From CADCWK01 sp964244115 (lineage in GTDB: Bacteria > Chloroflexota > Chloroflexia > Thermomicrobiales > UBA6265): a DNA stretch of 51,358 bases. Each line of letters begins with the position of its first letter. The stretch's first letter is position 1. The stretch is taken from contig CAXTHM010000022.1 of the NCBI GenBank assembly GCA_964244115.1, positions 1-51,358 of the forward strand. Direction: 5' to 3'. The position numbers and the translations under genes were made by a program. The notes under the pieces are model-generated. The model was not told where the DNA came from. It made no database searches and saw nothing but the letters and a program-made list of their open reading frames with translations. Below, piece by piece: positions 35,598 through 44,652 of the stretch.

Positions 35598-37646
35598 GTG
35601 CAGGCCGACCCGACCGTACCGCGACCTTCAGCCACGCCCTCGGAGCTGGCTCCCGGATTCCCAGCCAACCCACTCGGCATCCCGGAGACGGTCGCCCGCC
35701 GGGCGGCTGTCGCGCTCAACCGGCTCCGCCCGATACTCGCGGCCCAGGCGGCGCGGGCGATCGCCGACCAGGGGCTCGACGACGAGATCTGGGTGACGTT
35801 CTCGGAGCGCCTCGACCGCCACTTCCCCACCCTCTACGGCCACCTCCTGACGCTCTACGCCGGCCGCGATGACCTCGCCCACCACACCGGACGGCTGCTC
35901 GCGGTGGCGCTGGACAGTTGGCTGACCCGCCCCGCTGATCTGCGGCAGCGTGATGCCGATCGCGACGGGGTCGCCTGGTACACGCACCATGAGATCGTCG
36001 CCGCGGTCTGTTATGTCGATCGGTTCGCCGGCGACCTGCCCGGCCTGGCCGCCCGGGTGCCCTACCTGTCCCGACTCGGGATCGGCCTGCTCCACCTGAT
36101 GCCGCTGTTCGCGGTGCCGGACGGGGAGAACGACGGCGGCTACGCCGTCAGCGACTACCGAACCGTCCGGCCCAACCTCGGCACGGTCGATGACCTCCGG
36201 GCGCTGGCGAGGGAGTTCCACGCCGCTGGGGTCGACCTGGCGCTGGACTTCGTCTTCAACCACACCGCCAGCGACCACGGCTGGGTCCGGGAACTCCGGG
36301 CCGCGCCGGAGGGGGCCGCCGACGACGAGGACCGGAACCCGTACCTGATGTTCCCGGACCGGACCGTGCCCGACGCCTACGACGGCACCCTGCGCGAGAT
36401 CTTCCCCGAGACCCGCTCTGGCTCGTTCACCTACGATGCTGGGCTGCGGCGCTGGGTCTGGACGACGTTCAACAGCTTCCAGTGGGACCTCGACTACACC
36501 AATCCGGACGTCTTCGTCCGGATGGCCGGGGAGATGCTGGCGCTGGCGAACATGGGCGCCGACGTCCTGCGGCTGGACGCGGTCGCCTTCACCTGGAAGC
36601 AGGTCGGGACAAGTTCCGAGAGCCTGCCGCAGGTCCACGACCTCGTCCGGGCCTACAACGCGCTGGTCCGGATCGCCGCCCCGGCGATGGTCTTCCTGTC
36701 CGAGGCGATCGTCCACCCCGACGAGGTCGTCAGCTACGTCGACCCGGCCGAATGCCAGCTGAGCTACAACCCGCTCCAGATGGCGCTCGGCTGGGAGGCG
36801 CTCGCCACCCGCGACACGCGCCTCCTGCGTCAGTCCCTGAGTCACCGGCTCGCCCTGCCGGCGGGGACGACCTGGCTGAACTACGTCCGCAGCCACGACG
36901 ACATCGGCTGGACGTTCGACGATGGCGACGCCGGGCTGGTCGGGATCGACGGCTTCGACCACCGCGCCTTCCTGAACCGGTTCTACACTGGGCGCTTCAC
37001 GGGCTCCTTCGCCCGGGGGCTGCCGTTCCAGGAGAACCCGAAGACGGGCGACGCCCGGGTCACGGGCACGACGGCCTCCCTGGCCGGGCTGGAGAAGGCG
37101 CTCGCGGAGGAAGGTACGGCCGAGGTCGACCTCGCGATCGGCCGGATCCTGGCCCTCTACGGGATCGCCTTCGCGCTGCCGGGGATGCCGCTCATCTACC
37201 TCGGCGACGAGATCGCCACCCTGAACGACCATGCCTATCGGGACGACCCGAACCGGGCCGGCGACAGCCGCTGGGCCAACCGGCCCGCGATGGCCTGGGA
37301 CCGGGTCCCGCTCACCGAGGTCCCCGGCACGGCCGAGGCGCGCGTCACGGAGGGTCTGGCCCGGCTGGCGCTGGTCCGTCGCCACCCCGCCTTCGCCGGC
37401 CACGACACCGTCGTCCATGATGTGGGCGACAACGCCGTCTTCGCCTTCACCCGCCGAACAGGGGACGAGGCAGTTCTGATCCTGGCGAACTGGACCGAGC
37501 GGCCCATCCAGATCGCCGACGAGACAGTCAGAGCGCTGCTCGACGTCCCGTCGGCGATCGACCTGCTCGGCGGCGAACCGTGGTCCCATACCGACGAGGG
37601 GTTCATCCTCGCTCCGTATCAACAGCGCTGGCTGACCGGGCGATAG
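35598..37646 (+). CDS. Amylosucrase-type GH13 enzyme
   Basis: 682-aa alpha-amylase-family enzyme. The long helical N-terminal domain (about residues 1-115) and YVDRFAGDLPGL are typical of amylosucrase (GH13 subfamily 4), which makes alpha-1,4-glucan from sucrose. GH13 regions: DFVFNHTA, DVLRLDAVAF (nucleophile Asp), VFLSEAIV (acid/base Glu), and RSHDDIGW (third Asp). GDEIATLND lies at the end of the barrel. Start: GTG at 35598 with AGGGAG about 11 bases upstream. The 67 bases between accA and this gene contain no terminator, so co-transcription is possible. Sucrose hydrolase is an alternative. Confidence 0.88.
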   Translation: MQADPTVPRPSATPSELAPGFPANPLGIPETVARRAAVALNRLRPILAAQAARAIADQGLDDEIWVTFSERLDRHFPTLYGHLLTLYAGRDDLAHHTGRLLAVALDSWLTRPADLRQRDADRDGVAWYTHHEIVAAVCYVDRFAGDLPGLAARVPYLSRLGIGLLHLMPLFAVPDGENDGGYAVSDYRTVRPNLGTVDDLRALAREFHAAGVDLALDFVFNHTASDHGWVRELRAAPEGAADDEDRNPYLMFPDRTVPDAYDGTLREIFPETRSGSFTYDAGLRRWVWTTFNSFQWDLDYTNPDVFVRMAGEMLALANMGADVLRLDAVAFTWKQVGTSSESLPQVHDLVRAYNALVRIAAPAMVFLSEAIVHPDEVVSYVDPAECQLSYNPLQMALGWEALATRDTRLLRQSLSHRLALPAGTTWLNYVRSHDDIGWTFDDGDAGLVGIDGFDHRAFLNRFYTGRFTGSFARGLPFQENPKTGDARVTGTTASLAGLEKALAEEGTAEVDLAIGRILALYGIAFALPGMPLIYLGDEIATLNDHAYRDDPNRAGDSRWANRPAMAWDRVPLTEVPGTAEARVTEGLARLALVRRHPAFAGHDTVVHDVGDNAVFAFTRRTGDEAVLILANWTERPIQIADETVRALLDVPSAIDLLGGEPWSHTDEGFILAPYQQRWLTGR

Positions 37647-37693
37647 CGGGGCGACGCTGGCGATCGTCTCATGGCGACCGTTGTGGTCGTCTC

Positions 37694-37937
37694 GTAGGGG
37701 CGACGCTTGCGAGCCCGGCCGCCGCAGCGGCCATCGCCGCGAGGCGAGACGGTGCTCCGGGTTCAACCGCATCCGCAGGAACCGGGCGCGTGGGCAACAG
37801 CACCGATCGATAGGGCACGCTGAGGTTGACCGAACATTCCGCAACTCACGAACGCGGTTGAACCCCGTGCGCCGGTTATCGCCCTGCGGGGCGATGGCCG
37901 CTGCGGCGGCCGGGCTCGCAAGCTTCGCCCCTACGAC
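37694..37937. repeat. Head-to-head family A composite (A4 and A5)
   Basis: A4 (minus, 37694-37769) and A5 (plus, 37853-37937) face each other across 83 bases. Both begin with CGGTTGAACCC at the inner side. A5 is 85 bases long and matches the inverted copy at 48213-48297 with one mismatch. A4 pairs with A7 at 48363-48434. The same two-subtype arrangement at both sites indicates that the whole composite is one mobile or propagating unit. Confidence 0.85.
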
Positions 37938-37960
37938 TATCGTCTCGGCCACTCGTGTAC

Positions 37961-38072
37961 CGAGGGAGCGCTTGCGCGACACGAAAATCCCCTCTCCGGG
38001 CGTGAGCGCCGCAGCGCGAAACCGGGTGCCCTCTGGGCGTGGGAGGGGTTTGGGGAGGGGTCTGCTCGCGAC
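37961..38072. repeat. Family B repeat, copy B5
   Basis: Contains GAGCGCTTGCGCGA and a 34-base segment (37989-38022) identical to 21764-21797. It abuts the family A composite. Together the two repeats fill the gap between the GH13 gene and the histidine kinase gene. Confidence 0.8.
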
Positions 38073-38166
38073 AGCTCGTTCTGCCGTAGTCGAGGCGCTC
38101 GCGATCACCGTCATCGCCCTGCAGGGCGGCGGCCGGTCGGGGGCAGCGCCGCGAGAGCCCGTGACT

Positions 38167-41058
38167 CTACGACGGCGCCGACGCGTCGATTGGCAAGCGA
38201 ACGGTGAAGGTGGCCCCGCCGGCCGGGGAGTCGGTGACGGCGATGCTGCCGCGGTGGGCCGCGACGATCCGGGAACTGATGTAGAGGCCGATCCCGAGAC
38301 CGTCGACGCCGGACTCCTCGGGGCTCGCCCGGAAGTACCGATCGAACACCCGGGGCTTGACGGCGTCCGGGATGCCGGGGCCGGAATCGCTGACGGCGAT
38401 CTCGACGCGGTCCTCCCCGACCTGACGCAGCGCCACGACGACATCGCCGCTCCCCGCGTACTTGATGACGTTGGAGAGCAGATTGCCCAGCACCTGCTCG
38501 ATCCGGACCCGATCCCAGACCACCCGGACGTCAGGCGACGCCTCGATGACGAAGCGATGCGTGGTCGTGAACCCCTGAGCCGTCGCCACGGTTCGGGCGA
38601 TGATGTCGCTCGCGTCGAGCGCCTCGCACTCCAGGGCGATCCGGTCGAGGTCGGCCCGGGAGACGTCCAGGAGACGTCCGACCAGCTCGTCGATCCGGTC
38701 GGCCTGCCCGATCAGCCCGTCGAGCCGGTCGATCTCACCGGCCTGGGCGGGATCGGCCTGCCGGCGAAGACGACGCTGCAGCAGTTGCATGTTGCCCCGC
38801 AACGACGTCAGCGGGTTGCGCAGCTCGTGGGCGACGACCGAGAGGAACTCGTCCTTGGCCCGGTCGACGGCGCGGAGCTGCTCGATGTCCTGGAAGACGC
38901 CCACGCCGCTGAGGATGCGGCCGTCGTCGGCCAGGATCGGTGCGTGGTTGCCGATCACGCGGACGGTCGTCCCATCGTCACGGACCACGGTCAGGGGCTC
39001 ACCCACCCGGCGCTCGCCGAGCCGGAGCGTCCGTTCCATCGGCGCCTCGCCCTCCGGGAACGGCTTGCCCTCGCCGTCGTGGACGACCAGATGGTAGGTC
39101 GACATCGCGCCGAGCAAGTCATCGCGAACGGCGTCACCGAGGGCGCTGACATCGTCCGTGTCGGCGGTGCCCCGGATGTCCCGGCCCCAGAGCTCGTCGG
39201 CCGCCCGATTGGCGACCACGAGCGAGCCGTCCGCCGCATCGACGACGAGGACGCCCTGCGGGAGCTGGTCGATCACCGTCAGGAGGTGGCGCTGGGCGAC
39301 GCCCCAGCGGTCCCAGTTCCGGGCGTTGGTCAGCGCCGAGGCGAGGTATCGTCCGAGCCCGGTCGCGAGCGTGACCTGCTCCGCCGTGATCTCGGCGGGG
39401 TCGGCGAAGAACGCCAGCACCACGACCCCGATCGCACGCTCCCCGACGAGGAGCGGGATGATCAGGCCGCCGTCGACGCCAGCCCGATCGAGCGCCGCCG
39501 TCTCCTGCTCGTTGGCGGTCGGGCGCCGGAGGACGACGGCCTGACGCTCCGTGAACGCCGTCTGGGCCGACGGCAGACCGACCGGATCGATGATCGTCTC
39601 CAGGTCGTCGGGATCGTCGAAGCCACTCGGGGAGAGCCGAACCAGCATCCCGTCCGCCCGCCGGAGCAGGATCGAACCGGCCGTCGCTCCGAACAGGTCC
39701 CGCAACTCATCGACGCCGGCCTGCATGACCGCATCGAGATGGCCGCCGGCCCCGAGGGCGGTGACGAACTCGATCACCCGCGCGATCTCGACCATCCCAT
39801 CCGCACGCTCGCCGCCCCCGCTCGTCTCCGGGGCGGGCTCCCGCCGACTGACCGGTCCGGGCGGTCGGACGGGCGGCGGGACGATCTGGATCAGGGAGGC
39901 TCCGGCCGGGTCGTTCGGCCCGGAGCCCGGTTCGACCGGGGTGAGGATCAGCCGGAACGTCCCGAATTCGGCGGCCGGAGCGAGCGCCAGGGGGAGCGTA
40001 GTTGATTCCCACGCCGACAACGCGGCCCGGAGCCGCGGCACGACCGACCGCTTGCCGGCCGCGTCATCGAGATGCTCGACCTGCCCGAGGAGCGCGGCCA
40101 GATCGACGCCGATCTCGATCGACTCGGGCTGGAGCCCGAACCGCATCCGCAGGGCGGGGTTGGCGACGAGAATCCGGGCGGACGAGTCCAGGACCGCCGC
40201 CGGGTCGGGGAGGACATCGATCACCGCCTGGAGCTGCCGGGATCGCTGCTGGTCCGCGCGTCGGCGGCGCTGACCGACGAGCGCCGATGAGGTCACCGAT
40301 ACCAGCAGGTCGGCCCACGCTCGGTCGTCATCACCCAGGGGAGGCCGCGCTCTGGCCGAGACCAGCACGACCAGACCGATGAGCTGGCGATCGACCCGGA
40401 CGGGAGCGACCAGTTGCCACCGGTCGGCGCCCGCCTTCGCAACCAGCGGCGACCCGGCGACCCCCGGCTGGAGTCCCGGCCGCAGCAGGGTCAGGGACAT
40501 CCCCGACTCGCGGACCGGAATCGGGTCGGACGACAGGACCCCGGCCTTGCCGGCGGTGGTCAGCGGGGTGAGCAGCGAGCCGGGCGACGCGAGCGTCCAG
40601 ACCGAGGCGGCGGCGAGGCCGAGGTCCGCCACGAGGCGCTCGACGATCCGGCTGACCGTCGACTCGTCGGGATCGTCCGCCAGGATGCCAGCGAGCCAGG
40701 CCAGCCGGGAGAAGATCGCCGACTCCCGGACCGTCCGCACCGGGTCATCGGGCGTCGCGGTCGCGACGACACCGGATCTCGGGGACTGGCCGGGCTGCCA
40801 CTGATCGAGGTCGGCCGGGGCGATCACGAGGACGCGACCGACGCGACGAGAGGCGAGCCGGCCGGACCGGATCGCCCGCAGGACAGCCGAATACGACACG
40901 CCCTTGATCCGGGCGGCATCGCGAGCGGAGAGCGTCGACGGCGACGAGTCCCCGGCTCCGTCGCCGAGAGCGGGGCCGGTTCCCGAGTCGGGCAAAGGGC
41001 TGCTCCGATGTGCCGCCAGCGGCTGCGGCGATGGCGACGTCCAGCCTCGGATCAGCAC
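38167..41058 (-). CDS. Soluble histidine kinase with N-terminal excisionase-type HTH domain
   Basis: 963-aa multidomain kinase without membrane helices. Order: disordered N-terminus (1-40); MerR/excisionase-type helix-turn-helix (about 42-88: LSARDAARIKGVSYSAVLRAI, then GRLASRRVGRVLVI and DLDQW); GAF-like (about 110-265); PAS-like (275-390); GAF (430-580); PAS with PAC-like end (590-730); HisKA with VVAHELRNPLTSLRG (phospho-His); HATPase with NLLSNVIKYA, DSGPGIP and GLGIGLYIS. GTG at 41058 is a plausible start; GGAG is only 2 bases away, so a slightly later start is possible, but the HTH would be retained from any start before residue 42. No response regulator is adjacent. Fusion of a DNA-binding domain to a kinase is unusual. 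Confidence 0.88.
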   Translation of the reverse strand: MLIRGWTSPSPQPLAAHRSSPLPDSGTGPALGDGAGDSSPSTLSARDAARIKGVSYSAVLRAIRSGRLASRRVGRVLVIAPADLDQWQPGQSPRSGVVATATPDDPVRTVRESAIFSRLAWLAGILADDPDESTVSRIVERLVADLGLAAASVWTLASPGSLLTPLTTAGKAGVLSSDPIPVRESGMSLTLLRPGLQPGVAGSPLVAKAGADRWQLVAPVRVDRQLIGLVVLVSARARPPLGDDDRAWADLLVSVTSSALVGQRRRRADQQRSRQLQAVIDVLPDPAAVLDSSARILVANPALRMRFGLQPESIEIGVDLAALLGQVEHLDDAAGKRSVVPRLRAALSAWESTTLPLALAPAAEFGTFRLILTPVEPGSGPNDPAGASLIQIVPPPVRPPGPVSRREPAPETSGGGERADGMVEIARVIEFVTALGAGGHLDAVMQAGVDELRDLFGATAGSILLRRADGMLVRLSPSGFDDPDDLETIIDPVGLPSAQTAFTERQAVVLRRPTANEQETAALDRAGVDGGLIIPLLVGERAIGVVVLAFFADPAEITAEQVTLATGLGRYLASALTNARNWDRWGVAQRHLLTVIDQLPQGVLVVDAADGSLVVANRAADELWGRDIRGTADTDDVSALGDAVRDDLLGAMSTYHLVVHDGEGKPFPEGEAPMERTLRLGERRVGEPLTVVRDDGTTVRVIGNHAPILADDGRILSGVGVFQDIEQLRAVDRAKDEFLSVVAHELRNPLTSLRGNMQLLQRRLRRQADPAQAGEIDRLDGLIGQADRIDELVGRLLDVSRADLDRIALECEALDASDIIARTVATAQGFTTTHRFVIEASPDVRVVWDRVRIEQVLGNLLSNVIKYAGSGDVVVALRQVGEDRVEIAVSDSGPGIPDAVKPRVFDRYFRASPEESGVDGLGIGLYISSRIVAAHRGSIAVTDSPAGGATFTVRLPIDASAPS

Positions 41059-41136
41059 GACTCCGGACGGACGATGCGAGTATTCTGGACGTTCAGCGTA
41101 GCTCCATCATATCACGGGACGTGGCCATGGCCGGAC

Positions 41137-41646
41137 CTATCCGGGGCGTTGCAATGCCCTGTCCTTCTCCCGGACCCGCTCCGCGAGGGCCGCCTGGAAG
41201 GCCCCCATCCGGCCCCGCAGCTCGGCGTCCGACGCCCCGAGGATGCGGACGGCCAGCAGCCCGGCGTTCCGCCCCCCGCCGATCGCGACGGTCGCGACGG
41301 GGACGCCGGCCGGCATCTGCACGATCGAGAGCAGGGCATCGACCCCGCCCAGCCCGACGCTGGCCGAATCGACCGGCACCCCGATCACCGGCAGCGGCGT
41401 CGCGGCGGCGATCATCCCCGGCAGGTGAGCTGCGCCGCCGGCGCCGGCGATGATGACCCGGATCCCGCGATCAGCGGCTCCCCTCGCGTAGGCCAGCATC
41501 TCGTCCGGCGTCCGGTGGGCCGAGAGGATGCGGACCTCACAGGGGACGCTGAACTCGGCCAGGGCATCGACCGCCGCCTGCATCGTCGGCAGGTCCGAGT
41601 CGCTCCCCATCGTCACGCCGACGATCGGCGATCTCGCGTCAGTCAC
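41137..41646 (-). CDS. purE: N5-carboxyaminoimidazole ribonucleotide mutase
   Basis: 169-aa enzyme of purine synthesis that converts N5-CAIR (from PurK) to CAIR. Motifs: MGSDSDLP at the N-terminus, the active-site segment SAHRTPDEM, GAGGAAHLPGM and PVIGVPV. GTG at 41646 overlaps the purK stop by 8 bases; the ATG at 41679 would lie deeper in purK. It is last in the cluster. Confidence 0.95.
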   Translation of the reverse strand: MTDARSPIVGVTMGSDSDLPTMQAAVDALAEFSVPCEVRILSAHRTPDEMLAYARGAADRGIRVIIAGAGGAAHLPGMIAAATPLPVIGVPVDSASVGLGGVDALLSIVQMPAGVPVATVAIGGGRNAGLLAVRILGASDAELRGRMGAFQAALAERVREKDRALQRPG

Positions 41647-42838
41647 CGCTGTCCATCCCATCCTGTCCCGTCGCCTCACCGCTCAGGATCGCCGCCGCCC
41701 GGTACGCCCGGGCCGACAGGTCGTCCAGGTCGTCGCCGGTCAGCGTGACGTGGCCGATCTTGCGGCCGGGCCGGGCGGTCTTGCCGTAGAGGTGGACCCG
41801 GACATCCGGATCGGCCAGCGCCGCCGGCAGCCGCAGCCCGGGGTCGCCCGACGACCCGGTCGCCCCGAGGATGTTGACGCTCGACACCGCCGGGCTGACG
41901 GCGTCCGTCGATCCGAGCGGCCATCCCAGCACGGCCCGGAGGTGCTGGGCGAACTGGCTGGTGACGCTGCCCTCGATCGTCCAGTGGGCCGAGTTGTGCG
42001 GCCGGGCAGCCAGTTCGTTGACGATCAGCCGTTCCGTCCCATCATCGTCACTGGATTCGACGAACAGCTCGACGGCGAGCAGCCCGACCAACCCGATGGC
42101 CTCCGCGACCCGCCGGGCGATCGCGACCGCGTCCTCGGCAACCGCCGGGGTGACCGGAGCGGGGTAGCGCAGCTCGCGGCAGATGCCATCCACCTGGACC
42201 GTTTCGATCAGGGGGTAGACGGCGGCCTCGCCGAATGGCCGCCGGGCGACCTGGACCGCGACCTCCCGAACGATCGCGACGCGGCGCTCGACCAGCAGGT
42301 GCGCCTCCGGACCGAGGTCGTCGATGAGCCGCTCGGCGGCGTCCGGCCCATCGACGACCCAGACGCCTCGGCCGTCGTACCCGCCCCGCACCGCCTTCAC
42401 GATCACCGGCCAGCCGTGCTGCTCGCCGAACGCCCGGATGTCCTCGACGCCGATCACCTCGGCGAAGGCCGGCACCGGGCAGCCGAGCGCCTCGAGCGTC
42501 CGGCGCTGGGCGAGCTTGTCCTGGACCAGCGCCATCACCGACGACCCCGGCCGGACGAGGTAGCCCTGCCGCTCGAGCTCCCGCAGGGTGGGGACGTCGA
42601 CCAGCTCGTGGTCGAACGTGATCACGTCGGTCGCCTCGGCCAGGAGGGCCATCGCGCCGGCATCGTCCGGGCGACCGATCAGCACCGACGGTGAGACCAG
42701 CGCCGCGCCGTCATCCGGCCGTTCGGCCAGGAGCGTGATCGGGATGCCGAGCGGGATCGCCGCCTCGATCGCCATCCGGTCGAGCTGCCCGGCGCCGACG
42801 AAGCCGACCCGCGAGATGTGGGTTGTCGGGTTAGACAA
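41639..42838 (-). CDS. purK: N5-carboxyaminoimidazole ribonucleotide synthase
   Basis: 399-aa ATP-grasp enzyme that makes N5-CAIR from AIR, ATP and bicarbonate. N-terminal FVGAGQLDRM (usually GGGQLGRM), ATP-grasp parts VIVKAVRGGYDGRG and the metal-binding NELAARPHNSAHW are clear. The start is TTG at 42838, which overlaps the preceding stop by 8 bases; the next in-frame ATG falls inside the nucleotide-binding motif and would cut it. TTG plus overlap predicts dependence on translation of the YtxH gene. It makes with PurE a complete two-step unit. Confidence 0.95.
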   Translation of the reverse strand: MSNPTTHISRVGFVGAGQLDRMAIEAAIPLGIPITLLAERPDDGAALVSPSVLIGRPDDAGAMALLAEATDVITFDHELVDVPTLRELERQGYLVRPGSSVMALVQDKLAQRRTLEALGCPVPAFAEVIGVEDIRAFGEQHGWPVIVKAVRGGYDGRGVWVVDGPDAAERLIDDLGPEAHLLVERRVAIVREVAVQVARRPFGEAAVYPLIETVQVDGICRELRYPAPVTPAVAEDAVAIARRVAEAIGLVGLLAVELFVESSDDDGTERLIVNELAARPHNSAHWTIEGSVTSQFAQHLRAVLGWPLGSTDAVSPAVSSVNILGATGSSGDPGLRLPAALADPDVRVHLYGKTARPGRKIGHVTLTGDDLDDLSARAYRAAAILSGEATGQDGMDSGD

Positions 42839-43163
42839 CGCTGATCGGCTCGGTCACGGCGTCGGCCGGCCGCGAGACGACCGTCAGCCTGCGGATCTCC
42901 TCGGTGCGACGCTCGTTGTTGGTCGACTCCAGTTCCGTCAGAGCCGAGGGGTCGCCCATCTTGGTACGGTAGCGGGCGATGATCGCCGCCTCGGTCTCGG
43001 CCTGGGCCTCGATCCCGGCCAGCCGGGCGAGCTTGAACCGGTCATTGACCCGGGTCCGGAGGATGTCGCCGCTCTGCGGGGCGAACAGGATCGCCAGGGC
43101 GGTCCCAATCCCGGCCCCGAACAACCCGCCGCTGGCAAATGTAATGACGCGTCCGCCGGCCAT
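42831..43163 (-). CDS. YtxH-like small membrane-associated protein
   Basis: 110-aa protein. One hydrophobic, Gly-rich segment near the N-terminus (FASGGLFGAGIGTALAILFAPQSG) matches the YtxH/gas-vesicle GvpP-like pattern of a single helix followed by APxSG. The remainder is hydrophilic and probably helical. Start: ATG at 43163 with GAGGGG 5 bases upstream. Its stop overlaps the purK TTG start. YtxH proteins are general-stress proteins in Bacillus; the link to purine synthesis here is only translational coupling. Confidence 0.8.
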   Translation of the reverse strand: MAGGRVITFASGGLFGAGIGTALAILFAPQSGDILRTRVNDRFKLARLAGIEAQAETEAAIIARYRTKMGDPSALTELESTNNERRTEEIRRLTVVSRPADAVTEPISVV

Positions 43164-43241
43164 GCTGCCCCTCTTCCTGATCCGTCAGTCGATCCCATCG
43201 ATCACGCTACCGGCATGTTCGCATGGATCGCGCCCCGCCCC

Positions 43242-43790
43242 CTAGCGGGAGCGCCGCCCGAGCAGGCGCAGCCCCGCCGCCAACGCCAATCCCACCCCGG
43301 CGCCGAACGCCAGGGCCGTCGGCGTCGTCACGGCCGGCCGGACGTCCGAGCGCAGCGGACCGATGTGGACGAAGATCCGGCTATCGGCGCTCAGCTCCGT
43401 CTGACGGGTGATCGCGACCCCGACCCGGCTCCGGACGAACCGGGCCTGGTCCGAGATCAGCCCGACGACGCGCGTGTTCTCCGCGACCACGCGCTTGCCT
43501 TCGACCCGGATCGCGACGGCCTCGGTCATCTGGACCAGGCGCCCCTCGATCCGCCGGGCGCGGGAGTGCGACAGGTCGACCCGCTCGGCGTCGAGGGAGT
43601 CGATCGACGAGTGGCTGATCTCGGCGTGCGTGGCGTGCAGCCCGCTCACCTGCGACGCCGTGATCACGACCGGCCCGGGCGCCGGCTGTCCGACCGTCGC
43701 CGTCCCGTCGCTCGCCGGATCGACGATGGACTCCGACGTCACGGCCGCTGGCGCCTCGTCCATCGGACGATCCCGATCCACATCACTCAC
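43242..43790 (-). CDS. Tail-anchored protein with beta-solenoid-like repeats, unknown family
   Basis: 182-aa protein. The N-terminal 40 residues are acidic and disordered. From about 42 to 125 there is a run of short degenerate repeats with alternating hydrophobic residues (QVSGLHATHAEISHSSIDSL, then AERVDLSHSRARRIEG), which looks like a small beta-solenoid or bactofilin-like fold. Near the C-terminus a single hydrophobic helix (ALAFGAGVGLALAAGLRLLG) ends in RRSR, giving a tail-anchor topology. Start: GTG at 43790 with GGAGG 5 bases upstream; an ATG at 43802 contains that GGAGG. The YtxH gene follows after 78 bases. Confidence 0.65.
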   Translation of the reverse strand: MSDVDRDRPMDEAPAAVTSESIVDPASDGTATVGQPAPGPVVITASQVSGLHATHAEISHSSIDSLDAERVDLSHSRARRIEGRLVQMTEAVAIRVEGKRVVAENTRVVGLISDQARFVRSRVGVAITRQTELSADSRIFVHIGPLRSDVRPAVTTPTALAFGAGVGLALAAGLRLLGRRSR

Positions 43791-43958
43791 GACGACCTCC
43801 ATCCGACCGACCATAGATTGGGACGAGACCCGGACCTCTTGGGCCATTCGGCCGCAGCGACGCCCCTGACACTGCGGGGCACTATGCCATACTCACACCC
43901 CTGAACTCCCGGACTCGACCGCTCCCGGACTGGCCCGACGACGGGCACGGAGGACACG

Positions 43959-44594
43959 ATGGCAGACTCCCCGACGACCAGGCGCACGGTCGGCATCCTG
44001 ATCTTCGAAGGCGTCGAGGTCCTCGACTTCTGCGGCCCCTTCGAGGCCTTCGCCACGACCGCACCGCTCGCCACCGACGGCACCCGCGGCGATGACCGCC
44101 TGTTCGACGTCCTCACGGTTGCCCAGACCGCCGGCATCGTCTCCTGCACCGGTGGGCTGCTCGTCCAGCCCAACGCGACGATCACCGACCACCCGCCGCT
44201 CGACATCCTCGTCGTCCCCGGCGGCCGCGGTACCCGCCGCGAGCAGACCAACCCGGTCCTGCTCGACTGGATCGCCGCCCAGAACCAGTCCGTGGAGCTG
44301 ATGACCAGCGTCTGCACCGGCGCGTTCCTGCTCGCCGCCCGCGGCATCCTCGACGGGCGCCGGGCGACGACCCACTGGGCCAGCATCGACCGGCTCCGCC
44401 AAGCCGCCCCCGCGGCGACCGTGCTCGACGATCGCCGCTTCGTCGACGAGGGGCGCGTCGTGACCTCGGCCGGCGTCTCGGCGGGGATCGACATGGCGCT
44501 CCATGTCATCGCCCGGCTCCACGGCTCCGAGGTCGCGACGGCGACGGCCCGCAACATGGAGTACGACGGCACCTGGCAGCAGACCGGCTCCTGA
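43959..44594 (+). CDS. DJ-1/PfpI-family protein
   Basis: 211-aa protein of the class I glutamine-amidotransferase-like fold. The nucleophile elbow is SVCTGAFLLA with the reactive Cys; the conserved Glu is in EGVEVLDFCGPFEAF and the downstream region has TTHWASIDRL. This pattern is typical of isonitrile hydratase/transcription-regulator-like PfpI members, which lack the AraC HTH when stand-alone, as here. Start: ATG at 43959 with GGAGG 5 bases upstream. Divergent from the solenoid protein gene. Function could be hydratase, glyoxalase or chaperone. Confidence 0.88.
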   Translation: MADSPTTRRTVGILIFEGVEVLDFCGPFEAFATTAPLATDGTRGDDRLFDVLTVAQTAGIVSCTGGLLVQPNATITDHPPLDILVVPGGRGTRREQTNPVLLDWIAAQNQSVELMTSVCTGAFLLAARGILDGRRATTHWASIDRLRQAAPAATVLDDRRFVDEGRVVTSAGVSAGIDMALHVIARLHGSEVATATARNMEYDGTWQQTGS

Positions 44595-44652
44595 TCCTTT
44601 CCGGCCCCGGATTGCCGTTGCTTCTCCTGTTTGTCTGGCGCCCGTGGGTTGA

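Noticed and set aside
37853..37937. CRISPR array or tRNA suspected from GGTTGAACCC and recurrent units
   Set aside because: Units are inverted rather than regularly spaced direct repeats, and there is no cloverleaf or CCA-type end around the GTTCAA sequence.
35628..38444. Open frame of 938 codons on the minus strand
   Set aside because: It runs antisense to the GH13 gene and through the repeats at 37.7-38.1 kb. No domain can be recognised.
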